Below, in pieces: positions 34,201-47,442 of a DNA stretch of 64,000 bases. Within the stretch, counting starts at the first letter, position 1. Each line of letters starts with the position of its first letter. Origin of the DNA: Triops longicaudatus. Taxonomy: Eukaryota > Arthropoda > Branchiopoda > Notostraca > Triopsidae. The notes beneath the pieces were generated by a model that did no database searches, was not told the DNA's origin, and worked only from the letters and a program-made list of their open reading frames with translations. The translations under genes and the position numbers were made by a program. The stretch is taken from positions 186,001 to 250,000 of the forward strand of contig JAGQDJ010000041.1 in the NCBI GenBank assembly GCA_022885665.1. The letters run 5' to 3'.

Positions 34201-37200
34201 ACGATTTCAGTTAAATTTGAGTCTTCATTGCATATTTTCTCGCAGTCTCGAGGCGGGAATGGAATAAAAAGTATGTATGTGCGCTAATAGCAAACGCAGT
34301 AAAAGCAACCTTACACGAGGTTACTACAGCACCTTAAGGAGCGAACCTAGACGGTTTACAAGGAAGATTTACTGGCCACCAGGACTGAAAACTTTGAGGA
34401 AATCTCACTTATTAAACAAATAATCGCTACTCGTTTGAGGAACTCGAACTGTTTATTTGAACTAATCAACTGTATATTCATTAAATAGCACGCATACACA
34501 GCGCCTTGTACACTTGGTTTAGTAGTTACCAGTCGACTGATACTTCGCTGGGCGACTGGAAGAATGTGCAGTTTGTCAAAACTGCACATTCAACTCGTTA
34601 AATCTTAAACAGGCCGGGACTTATGAAACCTTTCCCGTATAGCTGACGATTAGCTATAACCGATTTTGTAGTGAAATTGTTCTGATTAATGTTTGTTCTG
34701 GTCAGCTTTCTTTTCGCTTATCCAGCTAAACTTTTCCTCTTATGGAAGCTGGGTATAAGGGCTTTTGATGAAATAGTAATAATTGAAGCAAATATAAGTT
34801 TGATGCATCAGCTAGATAAAACCGCAGACGATCAATAAAGGCAATACTGACAAGTCCTTGGTTAGTCAAAACGGCGCTGGTGTGCAATTGCTGACAACAG
34901 TGGAAATACTACTGCAGAGCCATATTATAAGTCACTATAACTGTCGTCGTGTATACCTTGTAATGTGTATTTTCTCTTTTTAAAATTTTCTGACACACAG
35001 CAATCACAGAGCTTCTGCTCACGCTGGTTCTAATAACAGTTAAGACATTTGTCTAACCTACACTGTTTCGCCCTCTGCTCCGGTCTATCGAAGACTTTCT
35101 GACCATTTTTGCTTTACGTGTTAAATGAGGAAATAAGTTCAGGTTAATGAAGTCAAGGACTCCAAAGGACTGCCTGTACGAGTCACTTGGATTCCTCAAA
35201 AACGAGAATATAAAACTTGTTCTCTGCCGCGACTAGTCGATGTTCACTTTCGTGCATTAATAACCCCATCCCAAAAGTCAAGTTTCTTTCAGAAAGTAAA
35301 TTAAAGTTACAAAAACTTCGTAGAAATTCAAATTCATTAAATCTATAATTGAATCTTCACTCGAAAAGTAACCCATGCGTGTTAGTTTCTAGAACGCTCC
35401 CGTAGAAACGCCAACCTTCACGCTAACACTCACGAGACGGCAGATGTGAACCTAAGCGTTAAGCTGGCCTTCCTCCAAGCTTTCGAAAGTTGACTGAAAA
35501 CGACGGTATTTTGGCAAATGAAGCTAAGCTAAATCAACAGCTAACAGCTTCATGACGTATCATAATACTTCGTGACACTTATCCATATCTTTATGATGGG
35601 CGATTCTAAGCGACCATACCTTGCTTTGTACCTGGCATAGACATTTTGCAGATTACGTGTTTCTCTTTCAAGCCGGACATTCATTCGCGGAATGGGAAAT
35701 TCCTGCGTCTAGCCTTGGATGTCGCAAAGCCAAAAGCTCCTGGAAAATTTATTCTAGTCTTTGTAACCTGTGCTTATAAGGAATGAAGATGAGCTACTTA
35801 TACTGCTTCAGGACCTTACAGCAAAAAAGTGTGGTGTAAGAAGTCACAAGACTGAAGGATCTCCTCACGCCGTTCAGGAAGGCCTTGGCATTAAGGAATA
35901 TCTGAAATCAGGATCCCGTATGCATTGTTCCAGAATGCAACGCAGGTCAAGAAAAGAAGTAAGCTTTTTTGTATAATAAACATGCATAAATACAAAATTT
36001 GTAGTGCTTTTATCATCATTTATTGAAGAAGTCGCAAAAATGTGGAAGAACAGGGATTACATACGGCTTCATAGAATATAGGAAAAACGTCATAAGGCAA
36101 AATTTCAAAGTTGACTTCACAATGAAATAATGTTTTCTAATGATTAACCATGCGTCTTCATGTCTGCAGGTAAAACCTTTCACTTTAGTCCAAAATCAAA
36201 ATCCATATAAACATAAGTTATTCCAGCTTAGCTTTTCGATATAGTTTATATATTTTTTTAAACAAAATTTAAGGAAAGGGGACAGTTTCTGGTATACTTT
36301 TAATTACGTTGTTTTCCGTTTAAAAGGAGATTCCTCTTTCATATGAACAGAACGAGCGCCTTAAATTTCAAATCCTCCATTTTTTAAGAAAAAGAAATGT
36401 GATAGTAAGAGAAGAGATATGAATGCGGTAACGATGGTGGAGCGAGGCAATTTTCTTTTCTCTCGGGATTGTTGTGGAACAGCTTGGCACATTTTTTTGA
36501 CTTTCCACGCAAGCGAACAATGGGAAACAATCCTTTATGTGCAAAGCACCAGGCTAAGCAAAAAAAGGTTTTCTTCTAATTACGAAAACGTGACTAGGAT
36601 TTTATTTTATAAGTGGAGAAGTGTTTCCTTTTCTGTCTTATTGGTACATTTCCAAAAGAAAATTTTAAGTAACGTAACGCGAACAAATTCAGGATAATTG
36701 CCACGATTTGCCTCCTCCTTTACGCCTGCAAACTTCACACCTTTGCCAATCGTTATCAGAAAGGAAACGGTTTCGAAACGAGATTTTTGTGAAAAAAAAT
36801 ATGGCTAACAAAAATTAATATTGAGTATTTAATTAGCCCACAACCCGCATTATAGAAATGAACTACTGACATGGATTTGACACCCCGTTATTCGGGTGAC
36901 TTATAATGGTTTCATTATCTAAACAAAATTGAGTATTTATGGACGGTTAGTCAAATAGTTGTGGTAAAGACATTTAAGGCACGCGTTTTCACATTGGTGG
37001 ATCTGAAATGGACGTATATTTCTGAGACGGGAAGGACAAGAAAAAAATTCTAAGAGTCATTAACCTACATGACCGCATTTAAATGCTTCATAATAAGGCG
37101 AAAATATTGAACTATTCTTTGAGAAGCAGCCTAATCACAATTTGCATCAGGTTACGAGATGGGGGAAAAAGGATTGGGAACATATCACGAACACACGGCA

Positions 37201-37683
37201 GTCGTTTACGAGCAAAAATTATGGAATGCATTTCCCTTTCATTGTGGTTTGGCTAATGTGAATGTCGTCTGTCTTTAATCCACACAACACGGCGGGAGGG
37301 CTATGGTGTTTAACAGAGCAGAATTGATTGTCAATTGAAGTAGAACATGGCTTGGTCTTCCTGAACAGGTATTCCAAGTTGTGAAAGGGGAAAGCAAAAG
37401 AAAACAAAATCACCAACGGGAAAACGAAAGGGAAAGAGAAAGGAAGAAGGAAGACCAGCTTCCGCAGAAAATTAGCTTCATTGCCCGCAATCCAATCGAG
37501 CAAAAATGCTAAAATTCCCATGGACTGAACGTCAAAGAGATCATTTTTTCCCTCGTAAAGATCTACCACATTACAGGACTGCTCAAGAACGAATAAAAAT
37601 AGTGTTTTCTTTAAACCCTTTGGATAAAATGGCTTTTAAAAAGGGGAATTTTCAGTTAAACGAAAATAAAACTGTTATTTCAA
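28281..37683. other. Gene-poor stretch between the MITE and the zinc-finger gene
   Basis: No gene was recognised. Scattered short frames (28571-28819 plus, 29634-29933 plus, 30603-30824 minus, 35770-35976 plus) have partly protein-like composition but no recognised motif and no matching partner exons. A TATA-like ACTATATAAGG at about 31415-31425 is not followed by a credible coding start. A T11/A10 palindrome is at 33831-33851. The part from about 37000 to 37683 is probably 3' UTR of the zinc-finger gene. Confidence 0.4.
34562..34591. repeat. Perfect 13-bp hairpin
   Basis: GAATGTGCAGTTT at 34562-34574 pairs without mismatch with AAACTGCACATTC at 34579-34591 around the 4-nt loop GTCA. It lies in non-coding DNA about 3 kb from the nearest recognised gene. 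A stem this long with a tetraloop is not expected by chance in a window of this size. Confidence 0.75.
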
Positions 37684-40011
37684 TCATCTCTTGCTCTTAG
37701 GTTGCGACGGTCCCGGTACTTTGGAATGCGTCTGTTGGTGTTTCGCTAAATGGGCTTTTTGCCGGAAGTTTTTCCCGCACATGGGGCAGGCAAAGGGTTT
37801 CTCACCCGTGTGCGTACGGATATGAACATTGACGGAGTACTTATCCTTGAAGCCTTTACTGCATATGCTGCAATAATGAAGTAATCGTTCTTTCTTCGTT
37901 TCCAAAGAATCAGTCGACGAGGAAGTTTGACACGGGCTGGTCGACAAGTTCTCTTCGTTACCAGCCGGAGTGCCATCGGATCCATTTCCGCTCGCTGTGG
38001 AGGATGCCAGTTCTTGTTCTTGTAGCAACTTCTTCTTTTTGCTCATGCGCTTTTTCCGTACCGGCGCTCCGTTCAGCTTAGGATCGTTACCTGTGCTAAA
38101 TGTACTGGTTTGGTGCGTCGTTACATGGCTGGAACTGGACGGTAAGGAGGCATCATCACTAGCCAAGCTTTCTGTTGCCATGACAAAGCTGCTGGAATTG
38201 GAGTTGGAAGCCAAGACTGCTTCCAACACGCTTTGCTGGAGTTGGTGTCGACTAGCCGCATGATACATTTGATTAAGCGACTCGGCCACTTCTTTTTGGT
38301 ATGTCTTGAGCTTATCTATGTCATCGATGTCGCACATGAGCAAATCGTCGATGTTAGTGATTCCTCCTACTTCTACATCTTCTGTCAGCAAGCGTTGGGT
38401 TCCGGGCTCCAGTTTGATCACGGACTCGGAGCCATAGTTGCCGAAGTCAAACTCAGCGGCCATGTTGACTTCCCCCGTGCTTAGCATGGGATCTACCGAA
38501 ACCAATTCCGTCAGTGTTTGCGGCTCTTCCTTGATTCCATTCATGGTGCCATTGGATCTGTTGTCAAAGGACAAGACAAACTGTCTTGTGGAAAAGCTAG
38601 TGTCGGTGGCTAAATTTGGAACGGGCGTGCCGTTGGGTGTATCGTGGGACAATGTCATTGCTGGAGAGCCGAGTCCGTTACTGCCAGCCTGTCGACTTAT
38701 GGACACAGGCGTGGTGGGAGAATTCATACAGGACTCGGGACTGGGTCCACTCATGTAAGGGCTGGCTAATGCCGATGAGCTAACCGGTGTAAGAGGAGGA
38801 GTGCCGGGGTCAATTGCTGCCGACGGAGATGAAGTCACGGTTTGTGTGAACAAACTCCCACTCGCCGGCCTGCTTGACAACTGCCGGGAAAGGATATATG
38901 GGTTGACCATTCCTACCGGTGCGGACAATGCTTTTCGAAGCTCAGTGTGGCCTTTGCTGGGTGGTTGTCGTGTAGTCGCGTTGTTTCCATCGCTGTTAAG
39001 TTGCTGCGCTGGTTTACCTTGTAAAGCGCTACGCAGTAAGGACATCTTTGGAGTGAGGTCACTTACAGGAGAGGACGCTGTGGAAGAGGTTGCGGGGACA
39101 GGATTAATCCAATGATTTTTTCCGATACCCGTGAGAGGTACCAGAGGCGGCGGAGGACCATGGTAAGACTGTCCATAGTCGCTTTTCATGCGGCGGGCTT
39201 GTGGGTGAATGGAGGAGAAAGGTTCTAGACGCTGAGGATGCGTGCTTGGCGTCACTACCTCCTTCTTTAATCCTTCGTTGGTTTCATTGTTGTTGTCGTG
39301 ATTGATGCTCGTCTGGCTACTGAACGAGGAAAGACTTTCGCCAAACAGGGAGTCAGGATGCTGTGAAGGATATGAAGAGGCAGCAGGGGACATGCTCGCA
39401 GTCGAGGTAAAACCCACCATTTGTAAGAGTGTATCCAAATCCATGGGCTCCGTGGATGCGGAAGTGGGAGGAGACGAGGAGGTTGCAGTATCGGCAGTGC
39501 TGTGGGACTCGCTCTCGAGCTTGTTGTCAAGTCGAGCCGTTGCCCAGTTAACATCACAGCTTAGTAAGGCGACTGTTAAAGCAGCATTATTGAGATTATG
39601 GTTCGCGTCACTGGTCGGGTATCCATTGGCAGAGTTCTCGGGTTTCAACAGGCTATGACAGTTGTTATTGGTGGTACTCCCGGTCCAGGCCGTCACATCC
39701 ATGTCTTCTTCAGCATGCGCCGAGCCAGAGGCCGTGCTTCCTGCGTAGCCTTCATCGGGTGATGGTGTGGCTAGCCACACAGTTTCAAAGGTCGTGTTCC
39801 CCGATAAGCTTCCGTGACTAACGCTGGTCATGTCTTTGCCACCGTTCGTGTTGCTTCCAACAGAGGCACTGTTAGCTGAAAAGTCTGTCAGTTCTTCTTG
39901 ATGGGTGAACAGGCTCAACCGAAAAGGCTGATGCGGGGTATCTGGGCACACGAAGTCAAAGAGGTCCGTTTTGGATAGATCATCCACGCGTAAACCTCCA
40001 GCTAGATCCAT
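37684..40011 (-). CDS. Intronless C2H2 zinc-finger transcription factor, 775 aa
   Basis: Single open exon from ATG at 40011 to TGA at 37684. Two classical C2H2 fingers lie at the very C-terminus: HYCSICSKGFKDKYSVNVH..H at 712-734 and FACPMCGKNFRQKAHLAKH..H at 740-762, joined by the standard TGEKP linker, with the basic tail KSKR. The preceding 700 residues are Ser/Thr/Asn/Pro-rich and look disordered and regulatory. An acidic block, ITNIDDLLMCDIDDIDKL, followed by a helix-forming QKEVAESLNQMYHAASRHQ, may be an activation or partner-binding region. Three sites fit the SUMO consensus (LKKEV, IKEEP, IKLEP), and a basic KKRMSKKKKL patch upstream of the fingers is a likely NLS. Two fingers alone usually recognise a short GC-rich site, so a partner is likely. 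I do not recognise the orthologue. Absence of introns contrasts with its neighbours. Confidence 0.9.
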   Translation of the reverse strand: MDLAGGLRVDDLSKTDLFDFVCPDTPHQPFRLSLFTHQEELTDFSANSASVGSNTNGGKDMTSVSHGSLSGNTTFETVWLATPSPDEGYAGSTASGSAHAEEDMDVTAWTGSTTNNNCHSLLKPENSANGYPTSDANHNLNNAALTVALLSCDVNWATARLDNKLESESHSTADTATSSSPPTSASTEPMDLDTLLQMVGFTSTASMSPAASSYPSQHPDSLFGESLSSFSSQTSINHDNNNETNEGLKKEVVTPSTHPQRLEPFSSIHPQARRMKSDYGQSYHGPPPPLVPLTGIGKNHWINPVPATSSTASSPVSDLTPKMSLLRSALQGKPAQQLNSDGNNATTRQPPSKGHTELRKALSAPVGMVNPYILSRQLSSRPASGSLFTQTVTSSPSAAIDPGTPPLTPVSSSALASPYMSGPSPESCMNSPTTPVSISRQAGSNGLGSPAMTLSHDTPNGTPVPNLATDTSFSTRQFVLSFDNRSNGTMNGIKEEPQTLTELVSVDPMLSTGEVNMAAEFDFGNYGSESVIKLEPGTQRLLTEDVEVGGITNIDDLLMCDIDDIDKLKTYQKEVAESLNQMYHAASRHQLQQSVLEAVLASNSNSSSFVMATESLASDDASLPSSSSHVTTHQTSTFSTGNDPKLNGAPVRKKRMSKKKKLLQEQELASSTASGNGSDGTPAGNEENLSTSPCQTSSSTDSLETKKERLLHYCSICSKGFKDKYSVNVHIRTHTGEKPFACPMCGKNFRQKAHLAKHQQTHSKVPGPSQPKSKR

Positions 40012-43000
40012 CTTTCAGTAAGGTGGGTACAACAAGTTTCGGGACTTTCTTTTTGTAATGTTTTGGCGCGTCTTCTTCAGCCGGTGTTGTAGCTTTTGCA
40101 ATCGAAGGAAATGACCGACCACCAATTACACTTAAAAAAAAGATTCGACGAATAAGCTCAGGTATGCTCAAATCTGCATTTGCGGACGCTTAGAGAGGCG
40201 AAGAATGCATACTTTTCCTTTTCCCCGGGCCTTTCTTTAACTTTACGATCAGCCTTTTTTTTAGCTGGCTGCTGCACCTACGTGAAACGAAAAGAACAAA
40301 CCGGTTCATTTATTACAGAAATATACCAGCACATCCATTAATATGTAAAACAATAATCATAAGTTCGCCATCTTTGCTTGCAGGAGTTTTTGCGTAGATT
40401 GAGGTAGGGAAGGGTTCCAACAAGGACTATCCTAACCAGAGCCGGTTTTCTTTCGCGAACTGCACGTGCAACACATTTATGAGTGGAGTTGTCCAACAGC
40501 CAAAAGCTGTCATGCTATCCAACAACTCTGACGCATTTTCACACAAGCAGAAGTGGGTCAACTCGACTTCAGTCCTAAGTTCCCCTGCTGCGCTTTTGGC
40601 CATAACTGGGAAGTAATTCACGTTCAGCGGCGTGCCATCAAGGGACGAGGTGTTATTTTTAATGGGCAACACATGCAAAGCATACTCATTCGTCTCATCG
40701 AGACCCAACCCATCGTCAGTACGCATTTTTTGCATCATCAACCCCTGCTATCACACTAACGAATCAGTTATCTTCATCGCTGCTAGAGTCCAAACACCTT
40801 TATGTTGTTTCTGCCAATTCGTATCATAATTCAGGCGGAACGCCATGGATCATCTGTCTCTTCGTTTAATTTCTAAGAACCCAGTCTCACCAAGGTTTTG
40901 AAAGGAAAAGTTACTATGCAGATCCAAAACAGGTGGCTCATTGCAGCTAAAAAGGAAACATAAGCCAAAAACTCGCACAGGGGAAGTTCCACTGTGGATT
41001 TCATTTTAGGATCATGCTAATTTCTCCTGAAGCCCTCACGCGACAGATGGCCTCAATGCGAAATCCTTCCTTCCCTGTTCGTTGCTATACCTGAAAAAAT
41101 TACAACTGGCAGAAAAAAAGCTTTAAAAATTATTAGTGTATAAATCAAGCTCAGGTAAGCTCAAGGATCGCTCGCTCACCTTACAGTACCGTTCTTGCTC
41201 CTTGGCTGGGATAACCCCAATATCTATTCCGAGTCGCTGACACGTGTAGAGCCTCCAGAAAAAGATGTCTTATATCCCTCACAGAGCTAGAGGCCAATGA
41301 CTGGCCTCGTTTAGTGTTTTCGGCTTCCCTACAACACCTCATTGGAAATCAACGAAGCTTTTGATCTACACCAATTCACTGCATTCCATTCCTTTTCCTT
41401 TAGTTCACTTAGAACTAAATATCAAGGCGAAGAGAGCCTTCTTTTTCTTCGTAGAGTGAACATAATGTTTCTGCGCTAACTGTCTAATAGAGAACAGTGA
41501 ACTCTAATTGTCAGTATCGTCTGTTTTCACAGGCTTCTGCATATTGTCACTAGGAAAAGGTAAGGTAGACAAAAACCAACACCTCAGTAGCCATTCCAGA
41601 CAGGGGAACTTCCACGTCAACACTTCGAAAAATGCGTTTATGCACAGTCATAGTCCATTTGACAATCACACAAGGGAGTGCTAAGTTTTTTTCCGTACTT
41701 GTCTGTACGAAGGGAAAAAGACAGCTACTGTCAAAAGTTTTACGTGATCGCTGCTTGCACAACAACTTGTTCCTCCCTCTTTTTTAGCACGAAAAGTTGG
41801 TCAACCCGACAACCTCCTTCACAGAAACTTCTATGGAGAAAAGGGGGTTAAATCGACTTGCTTTTGTTAGAAAACGCCGTCGCTTTTCGCCTAGTCATAG
41901 CCCATGGACTGAGCTAAACCAAGCAACACAGGCTACCGGGACTCCTCGACACAAATCGGTTCTTTAACCAACGCTGATCTAACAACACGGCACAGCACAT
42001 TCGCCCTTCCGACAATTTTTGGCGGCAGTGACCACAACGCTTTCCTTGTTTCGTCTAGAAAGCTTAACGGAAAGTGAAAACGTTGACTGTTCTTGATCAT
42101 CTTTCTCATAAGTTCCCAGTGAAACTTTTCTTATGGCATACTTCATCAAATACTTGGTCAGGCACAAAAATCCACAGTTCGGGAATCGATGATGCGCAAA
42201 GGAATTCTCATGTGTGAAATATTTGGAAGCAGCCTCACACGTGTAAATACCCCCTTCACCCTCCCCGAATGTATTTTGTACATACTCTTTTTGATACCGA
42301 TGTGAGTGAACAGGGAGTATTTTTCTTTTTCTTTTTTTTTTTTTAGTTTCGACCGTTTCGCCGCAATAGGTGTAAGTCTATGAGGGATGTCAATAAAAAA
42401 GGTATGTTACAGGTGCACATGATAATTTGGCACAAACTTCTTGCGGTCAATTTGGACTCATTAAGCTGCAAAACAAAGGAGTCGAACTGAAAATCGTCTT
42501 GTGACTGCTCTATTGCAGTTTGGCGAGCTGTATCGTGCAAAGGAAGGTAATGATGATGGCCCACAAAGATAGGGAAACCTGTCGACGTTGGTATGGGTCC
42601 GGCAGTGACGGAATTATAGTACAGTTTGCTACGTTAGAACCGTGTCGTCACGTTTCAAGAAATCTTCCACCTGAAAATCGCCCCACACTTGTAAGGCAAC
42701 GAGTACGCCTTGCCTAAGTTGGCAGTCACCGGACTATGTCGTGGACACTGCATTGTGGCGCATAGTTTATTGGAGTCTTACACCTCGTCGAACCAACTTT
42801 CTCTTCAACAGACAATTATAAACCGAGCCATCGATATCAAGGGACAATACCGTTTAATCTCCGTTTGAATGAGAAACACGCTATGGTTGAGTGTCCTATG
42901 TTATTTTCTGTATTTTTTTTTCAGAAATTCCTTTTTTTCTTTCAAAGGAAAGCTAAGAAGGTGTGCAAATAATACAAAGCAGGAAAATAGTGTTTTTTTC

Positions 43001-46000
43001 GCCTAAGCAAGTCGACTACGGTTAACAAATCACTTCAAAATCTATAAGCTACGGTTCATCCAATGGCGTACAAAGATCAACTTTCCCATCGCATAAAGGT
43101 AGGAACTTGAGCGGAAAGTGAAACTGAAATAACATGAGTGACCAGAAAGGGAAAGGTTTTAACACTTCTACCTTTTTTTAATACGATCTATTGTCAAATT
43201 GTGTCCCCACGATTGGTTCTGCTTCATGGCAATATGACAGCTTATAACAGAAGGATGGATAAAAAGGGATTTTTAGATCGACCAACACTTTTCTGCCACT
43301 TTCTATGGAAATTGCAAAATCGGACAGAGCTTTTTAATTTCGCAATACGAAAGAATACTGCAACCCCAAAAGCAGGTGACACAACTTGGTGACGTTTTTC
43401 CTTACCAGTTTCCCCAAGAATCTCAAGCATTGCACCACTCGACTATTTTACGGCTATTATCCCTACAGAAAAGTGCGCCTCGACTTGCATCTCGTGCGTT
43501 GTCGTCGAGCTTACTTGCGGCACACTAAACAATTTAGTACAGAATTTTGGCCAAGGACTTTTCCTTCGGCGAAGTGTCATTAGCAGTTTTCTCTTCCTTT
43601 TAATTGTCACATGTCACACAGAAACGCGTACTAAACCTTCGTCGAGACAAGTTTGCAATTACGTCGATCCAATAAACCTGTTTTCAGTTCAAGTGCCTAA
43701 GCTTGATCAACAAGAAAGCAAACCAGATTGAGTTCTTTTACAGAAAATTATTTCGAAATATGCTTCGCAGTTAACTACTTCTATTCGAACCTGGAATATA
43801 ACAAATTTCCTTGAGATGGGAAGTACCAAGACAACCAGCCGAATTGTAACAATCAGGATATCCAGTAGTGGTGCAAATCTTTATATTATAGTGATATGTT
43901 GAATCTCTCTCTCTTTCTTCCTCTGCCAATTATCCACGGCTTGATGGAAGATACAAGCAGGAAGTGTGGGAGGAATGAATTCCTACGTCTCCTTTTTTCC
44001 AAAACCGCGGGCCAAAGGTTCATCACGATTTTTCCCTATTTATCTTGACTGGGTCAATAGACTTCCTATTCTTAGTCGGACTCCAACAACAATAAGAACC
44101 ATGTTAAATGCGATGGCGGTGCTGTACTACTTACCATTTTTCTTTTATTGTTAATCAATACAACCCATCAATACTAAAGTCACGAGTTGGACCGGAGCTT
44201 GCGGCGAACAAAAATCAAAAAGATTTCTATCGCAGCACTAAACAGGCCATGAGTCTGTAAGATGTTTCGGATCTTACGCAAGAAAAAAAAAAATGCAACA
44301 GTAAAAACTGGTCGAGAAAGTTGCAACTTGTGGGTTGACGCTTAATTAGCAAGCTCCGACAGAGCCTTTCTTAACATTCATATGGAAGTCGCACGTAAGC
44401 TACCATCTGAAGAAAACTTGGCTTAGGAATTCCGAATGTTACTATGTACGACAAACCTGGATTATAAATGATTCCGCGGGACTATAAAGATAACTTAGTG
44501 TTTTATGAGTTTTATAAACCAGCAAGTGACACGAACGCAACTTGAAGGGGTATCATTAAAAGACGTGTAAAGTTAACCACTTTGAAGCTCCACATCGTGG
44601 GTGGCCCCCTTTTCTGTAGCCAAAATTCCTATATCTCGTCTCCGAGCATCGGGATCTATGCTGACTTTACAAAACCATTTAAAAGAAGAAAGCTTTAAAT
44701 GTCAAAACCTGAAGCTAGACTCCTTTTTTTTTTGTGTGTTCCAAGATGCATCAAAGGGGCGTATATTATAGAACATTACAGTACAGCAACGAAAGTTACT
44801 TCTTAGACAGCTGGGAAATACCTCCGCCAACAACGGCACGTTTCCAAAGTAAGCTTTCCACCGCCCACAGGTTCCCTGGATTTTGATCAGCACTGTCATT
44901 GAAACAAAGCCCAAGTTGCTACTGCGTCACAGTCTTTCCCCAAAAGTCCGCGCCGGACGTGAATAAAAAACTGCGACCTATCTTAACATCAACGTAACCT
45001 TACGCAACACCTATCATAAAAACCCCGATTCGTGGTTAGTTCAAAAGAATAAGGGTTTCTTTCAATGTTACCAAAAGCACGATAAGTACCAAACTTCACT
45101 CGTTCAACATTTCGTTATAGCAAAACACCTGAGGAGAGAAACTATCCGATGTTTCGTATGATTTGTTTCTTGAACCCTTTCTGCGTATTTAAATAATCGA
45201 CACTTTTCAAGAGTAGTAGAATTCTACTACAAAGGACATGAAAAAGTAAAAAGGTTTGTAATTATAGCGAGCAAGTTAATAAGGATGAGCTAGCCTCAGA
45301 AAATGGCGTCCCATGGTTCCGCCGCAAGTCTCGGATGAGTCCGTTAAGGGATCCAATCAACGACAACTAGGAGTTGATTGGCAGGTTCTGTGTATTTAGG
45401 TATTGTCCATAGGACACACTTGAAGCACGACAGGTAACAAAGTTGCGGTGGTGAGGGTACGGTTCCCCATGAAAACAGTAAAACGACAGGTTTAGGGAAT
45501 GTCTGACAGTACCCTCCTCGCGTCTAGACCTGCAGCACGTTAGAAATTAACCCTTCTCCCTTTTACAAACATATCCAAGCCAGTGACACGAAGGTAAGCA
45601 AAAGGCAGACCAGTCACTTTGCTATGTTGGTGTTTGGGAATAGGCTGCGAAGTCCTGTCTAGCAAGCAGACAAGTTTTTATAATTGCCGATTCTGCTGGT
45701 CTGCCCAACGGGAAGTAGGAGCTCCATATAGCAAGTACGGGTAGTTACCTTCAGCAGAGGAAGTACCCAAGAAAAGTTTTAGAGTTGCAAATCTTTTTGG
45801 AATCGACTAAATACCGTTAGACTTGACCGTTAGACTCGACTGGTTGAAAAACAAGAAAAACAGAAAGTCGTTGGCGCATGCCACTTTCTCGTGAAAATCA
45901 CTTTGCTTTTTAAAAGCTTTAAACGCGTTTAGTCGTTACGCTCGTTTTATGAAAGGCTAGCAACAGGTAATAAAACTCGTACGCTCATCCTCTATGTTAC

Positions 46001-47401
46001 TGCTAGCATTGAAACATGCGAAGTAACTATAAAAAGAAAAATAATCTTTCCAAAGGACCAGTTGAGTCGCAATGGCGTTTGTGTCGTCCTTTATTAATCT
46101 TTTGCCTATTGCTTCTCTCCTTTCATACGTTCGGGCTTATGCATATTTTTATACTACCAACCTACATAAATGTATTACAACGCTGAACAAGGAACTTAAG
46201 GACCTGCAGTTACCCCAATGTAAACGGTCTAGGCGTGGTCCGTTTGATCTTTTTGTGAGGTCACACATCCTACTCACCACCCTTTCAGCTACCAGTAGAC
46301 AAAATGCTCCAGATTTAAATATATAGGTCTAAGCTGTTCACGGGTCGGCCGCATGTTTGCCCTCCGGGTAAGCTCAGCCTGCGTTGTCTTCCGTAGACAA
46401 GTCTGCTACCCATTTTTGTCAAAGGTTATCTGCGGTTACAAGGGAACAAAAAGCTTGCTTCCCTTCCTGAATGTATAAACGAGAAAATTCGGACAAAAAT
46501 AGTCACGTCAGAATAAGCCGTTATGCTGTACTTGGAGAGCTTAATCTAGAATGGGCACTACAAAAAAGATCATAAGTTCTGGTCCATTTCTTATATGCTT
46601 CGTAAATAGCTGTGTAAACAGCCATCGTTTTACCATGCAGCTATGGACTGTTGCGTAACAGTCCCTACCGACCGGCGCTAAGGAATTCTGATGCGGAAAA
46701 AGAAACAGACGAAGAAAAAGTAAAAGTTACGGCAGGCAAAAAAAAAGGAGCCGTTAGGTATCTGGCCCTGCCCGAAACTTGCTCCAATTTTCTCCTGTTC
46801 TATAACAGATTATCAAGCCAGAGGGTGGGTTTACCATGAAAACTGACTTGCTTACACAATGTTACAACGCACGAAAGTGCACACTTTTTCCAGGACCCCC
46901 TGAACACCACGACTACCTGGTATACAATAACCATGTTATACCGGTGTGTGACCCACATTAAAAAAAATGACTCCCCTATCGACAGGGTGTGGTGTTGCAC
47001 CAGATTGCTACTAAATTTCGAGGTGAAAAAAGCTAATTAAAAAGTAGATCAACTCTACAAGGAACAAATAAAAGGAAAATAGTCAGGAACTAAAATTCGC
47101 TACAGCTTTTACTAACCAAAATGCTCGACCACACCCGGGTTTCTATATCAAGATGTCTGCAAAAAATAATAATTATTTCTATATACTAATAGCTCCAATT
47201 TACAAAAAAATATGGATCTACCTAAGTGATTGTTATGAAAACCACAAAGAAATATTCCATTGGTATTCAAAGCCTAGGTTGATCTCAATTACATGAAGAG
47301 CGAACCTGCCCGAATGTTCTTCGTTCTTTTAATTTCCTCTGCAACGAGATATACAGAATTGAACTAACGGAGACGTGTATATTACTTTGGCCGATTTGCA
47401 G

Positions 47402-47442
<41 letters not shown>

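Noticed and set aside
37219..37569. 116-codon minus-strand frame after the zinc-finger stop codon.
   Set aside because: It lies in the probable 3' UTR; the hydrophobic run comes from a pyrimidine-rich strand, and the start is not ATG.
38438..39658. Several plus-strand frames of 80-118 codons.
   Set aside because: They are antisense shadows of the zinc-finger coding exon.
45353..45381. 9-bp inverted repeat CCAATCAAC/GTTGATTGG within a stretch with several small palindromes, suggestive of a structured RNA or ribozyme (GGATGAGTCC nearby).
   Set aside because: The hammerhead core (CTGATGA and GAAA) is not present, and several 9-bp stems with short loops are expected by chance in 64 kb.
46645..46664. 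8-bp hairpin GGACTGTT/AACAGTCC with loop GCGT.
   Set aside because: Stems of 8 bp are expected more than ten times in a window this size.
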